A DNA stretch of 5,395 nucleotides from an uncultured Oscillospiraceae bacterium (GTDB taxonomy: Bacteria; Bacillota_A; Clostridia; Oscillospirales; Oscillospiraceae): the NCBI GenBank assembly GCA_947631675.1, contig CANRMG010000120.1, positions 1 through 5,395 of the forward strand, read 5' to 3'. Position 1 is the first letter of the stretch. Each line of letters starts with the position of its first letter. The position numbers were made by a program, and so were the translations under genes. Positions 5,369 to 5,395 of this stretch are shown here, piece after piece. Below the pieces are notes generated by a model. That model was not told where the DNA came from, searched no databases, and saw nothing but the letters and a program-made list of their open reading frames with translations.

Positions 5369-5395
5369 GCGCTGGCTGGACAGCCCGGCCCTCTC
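5343..5395 (+). CDS. Start of a probable phospho-sugar mutase, cut by the window edge
   Basis: An open frame from the ATG at 5343 reads MTDYRKEFERWLDSPAL before the window ends. AAGGAG (5328-5333) lies nine bases upstream. The opening (M-x-D-Y-x-K-E-F/Y-x-x-W-L) resembles the N-terminus of Firmicutes phosphoglucomutase/phosphomannomutase-family proteins, which interconvert hexose 1- and 6-phosphates. With only 17 residues visible the identity is tentative. It overlaps the DUF2007 gene by 26 bases in another frame. Confidence 0.6.
   Translation, partial: MTDYRKEFERWLDSPAL

Overview
The window looks like chromosomal DNA from a GC-rich Gram-positive anaerobe of the Clostridia, most likely an Oscillospiraceae-type gut bacterium. 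The grounds are GC-rich coding sequence, strong AGGAGGTG-like ribosome binding sites, and a gene set of Firmicutes character (YycJ-type hydrolase, RlmH, DUF2007 protein, MecA-like adaptor). This placement is an inference; no marker here fixes the genus. I see no mobile element, CRISPR array or tRNA.

The left third is transcribed leftward. Reading in that direction it holds a compact MecA-like protein (1720 to 1265), smpB (1143 to 673), a cyclophilin ppiB (676 to 158, overlapping smpB by 4 bases), and the first 46 bases of the tmRNA gene ssrA, which runs off the left edge. SmpB and tmRNA are the two partners of trans-translation, which rescues stalled ribosomes and tags the unfinished peptides for proteolysis. 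A ClpC-type adaptor and a prolyl isomerase beside them give this arm a protein quality-control theme. smpB has a clear promoter of its own (TTGCTA, 17 bases, TATAAT).

A 160-base divergent intergenic region (1721-1880) carries candidate promoters for both arms.

The right two thirds are transcribed rightward: a Nudix ADP-ribose pyrophosphatase (1881-2420), murA (2567-3838), a YycJ-type metallo-beta-lactamase-fold hydrolase (3841-4623), rlmH with a GTG start (4611-5036), a small DUF2007 protein (5054-5368), and the first codons of what is probably a phospho-sugar mutase (from 5343). From murA on, the genes are nearly or actually overlapping and look like one operon that begins at a good promoter at 2417-2445. 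MurA performs the first committed step of peptidoglycan synthesis, RlmH methylates 23S rRNA, and the mutase would feed sugar phosphates toward envelope or storage polymers.

Most of this is ordinary housekeeping content. The points worth a second look are the structured leader of murA, with two mutually exclusive foldings, the linker-less MecA-like protein beside smpB-ssrA, an altered UDP-GlcNAc-site loop in MurA, and a shortened RlmH. I found no convincing new system.
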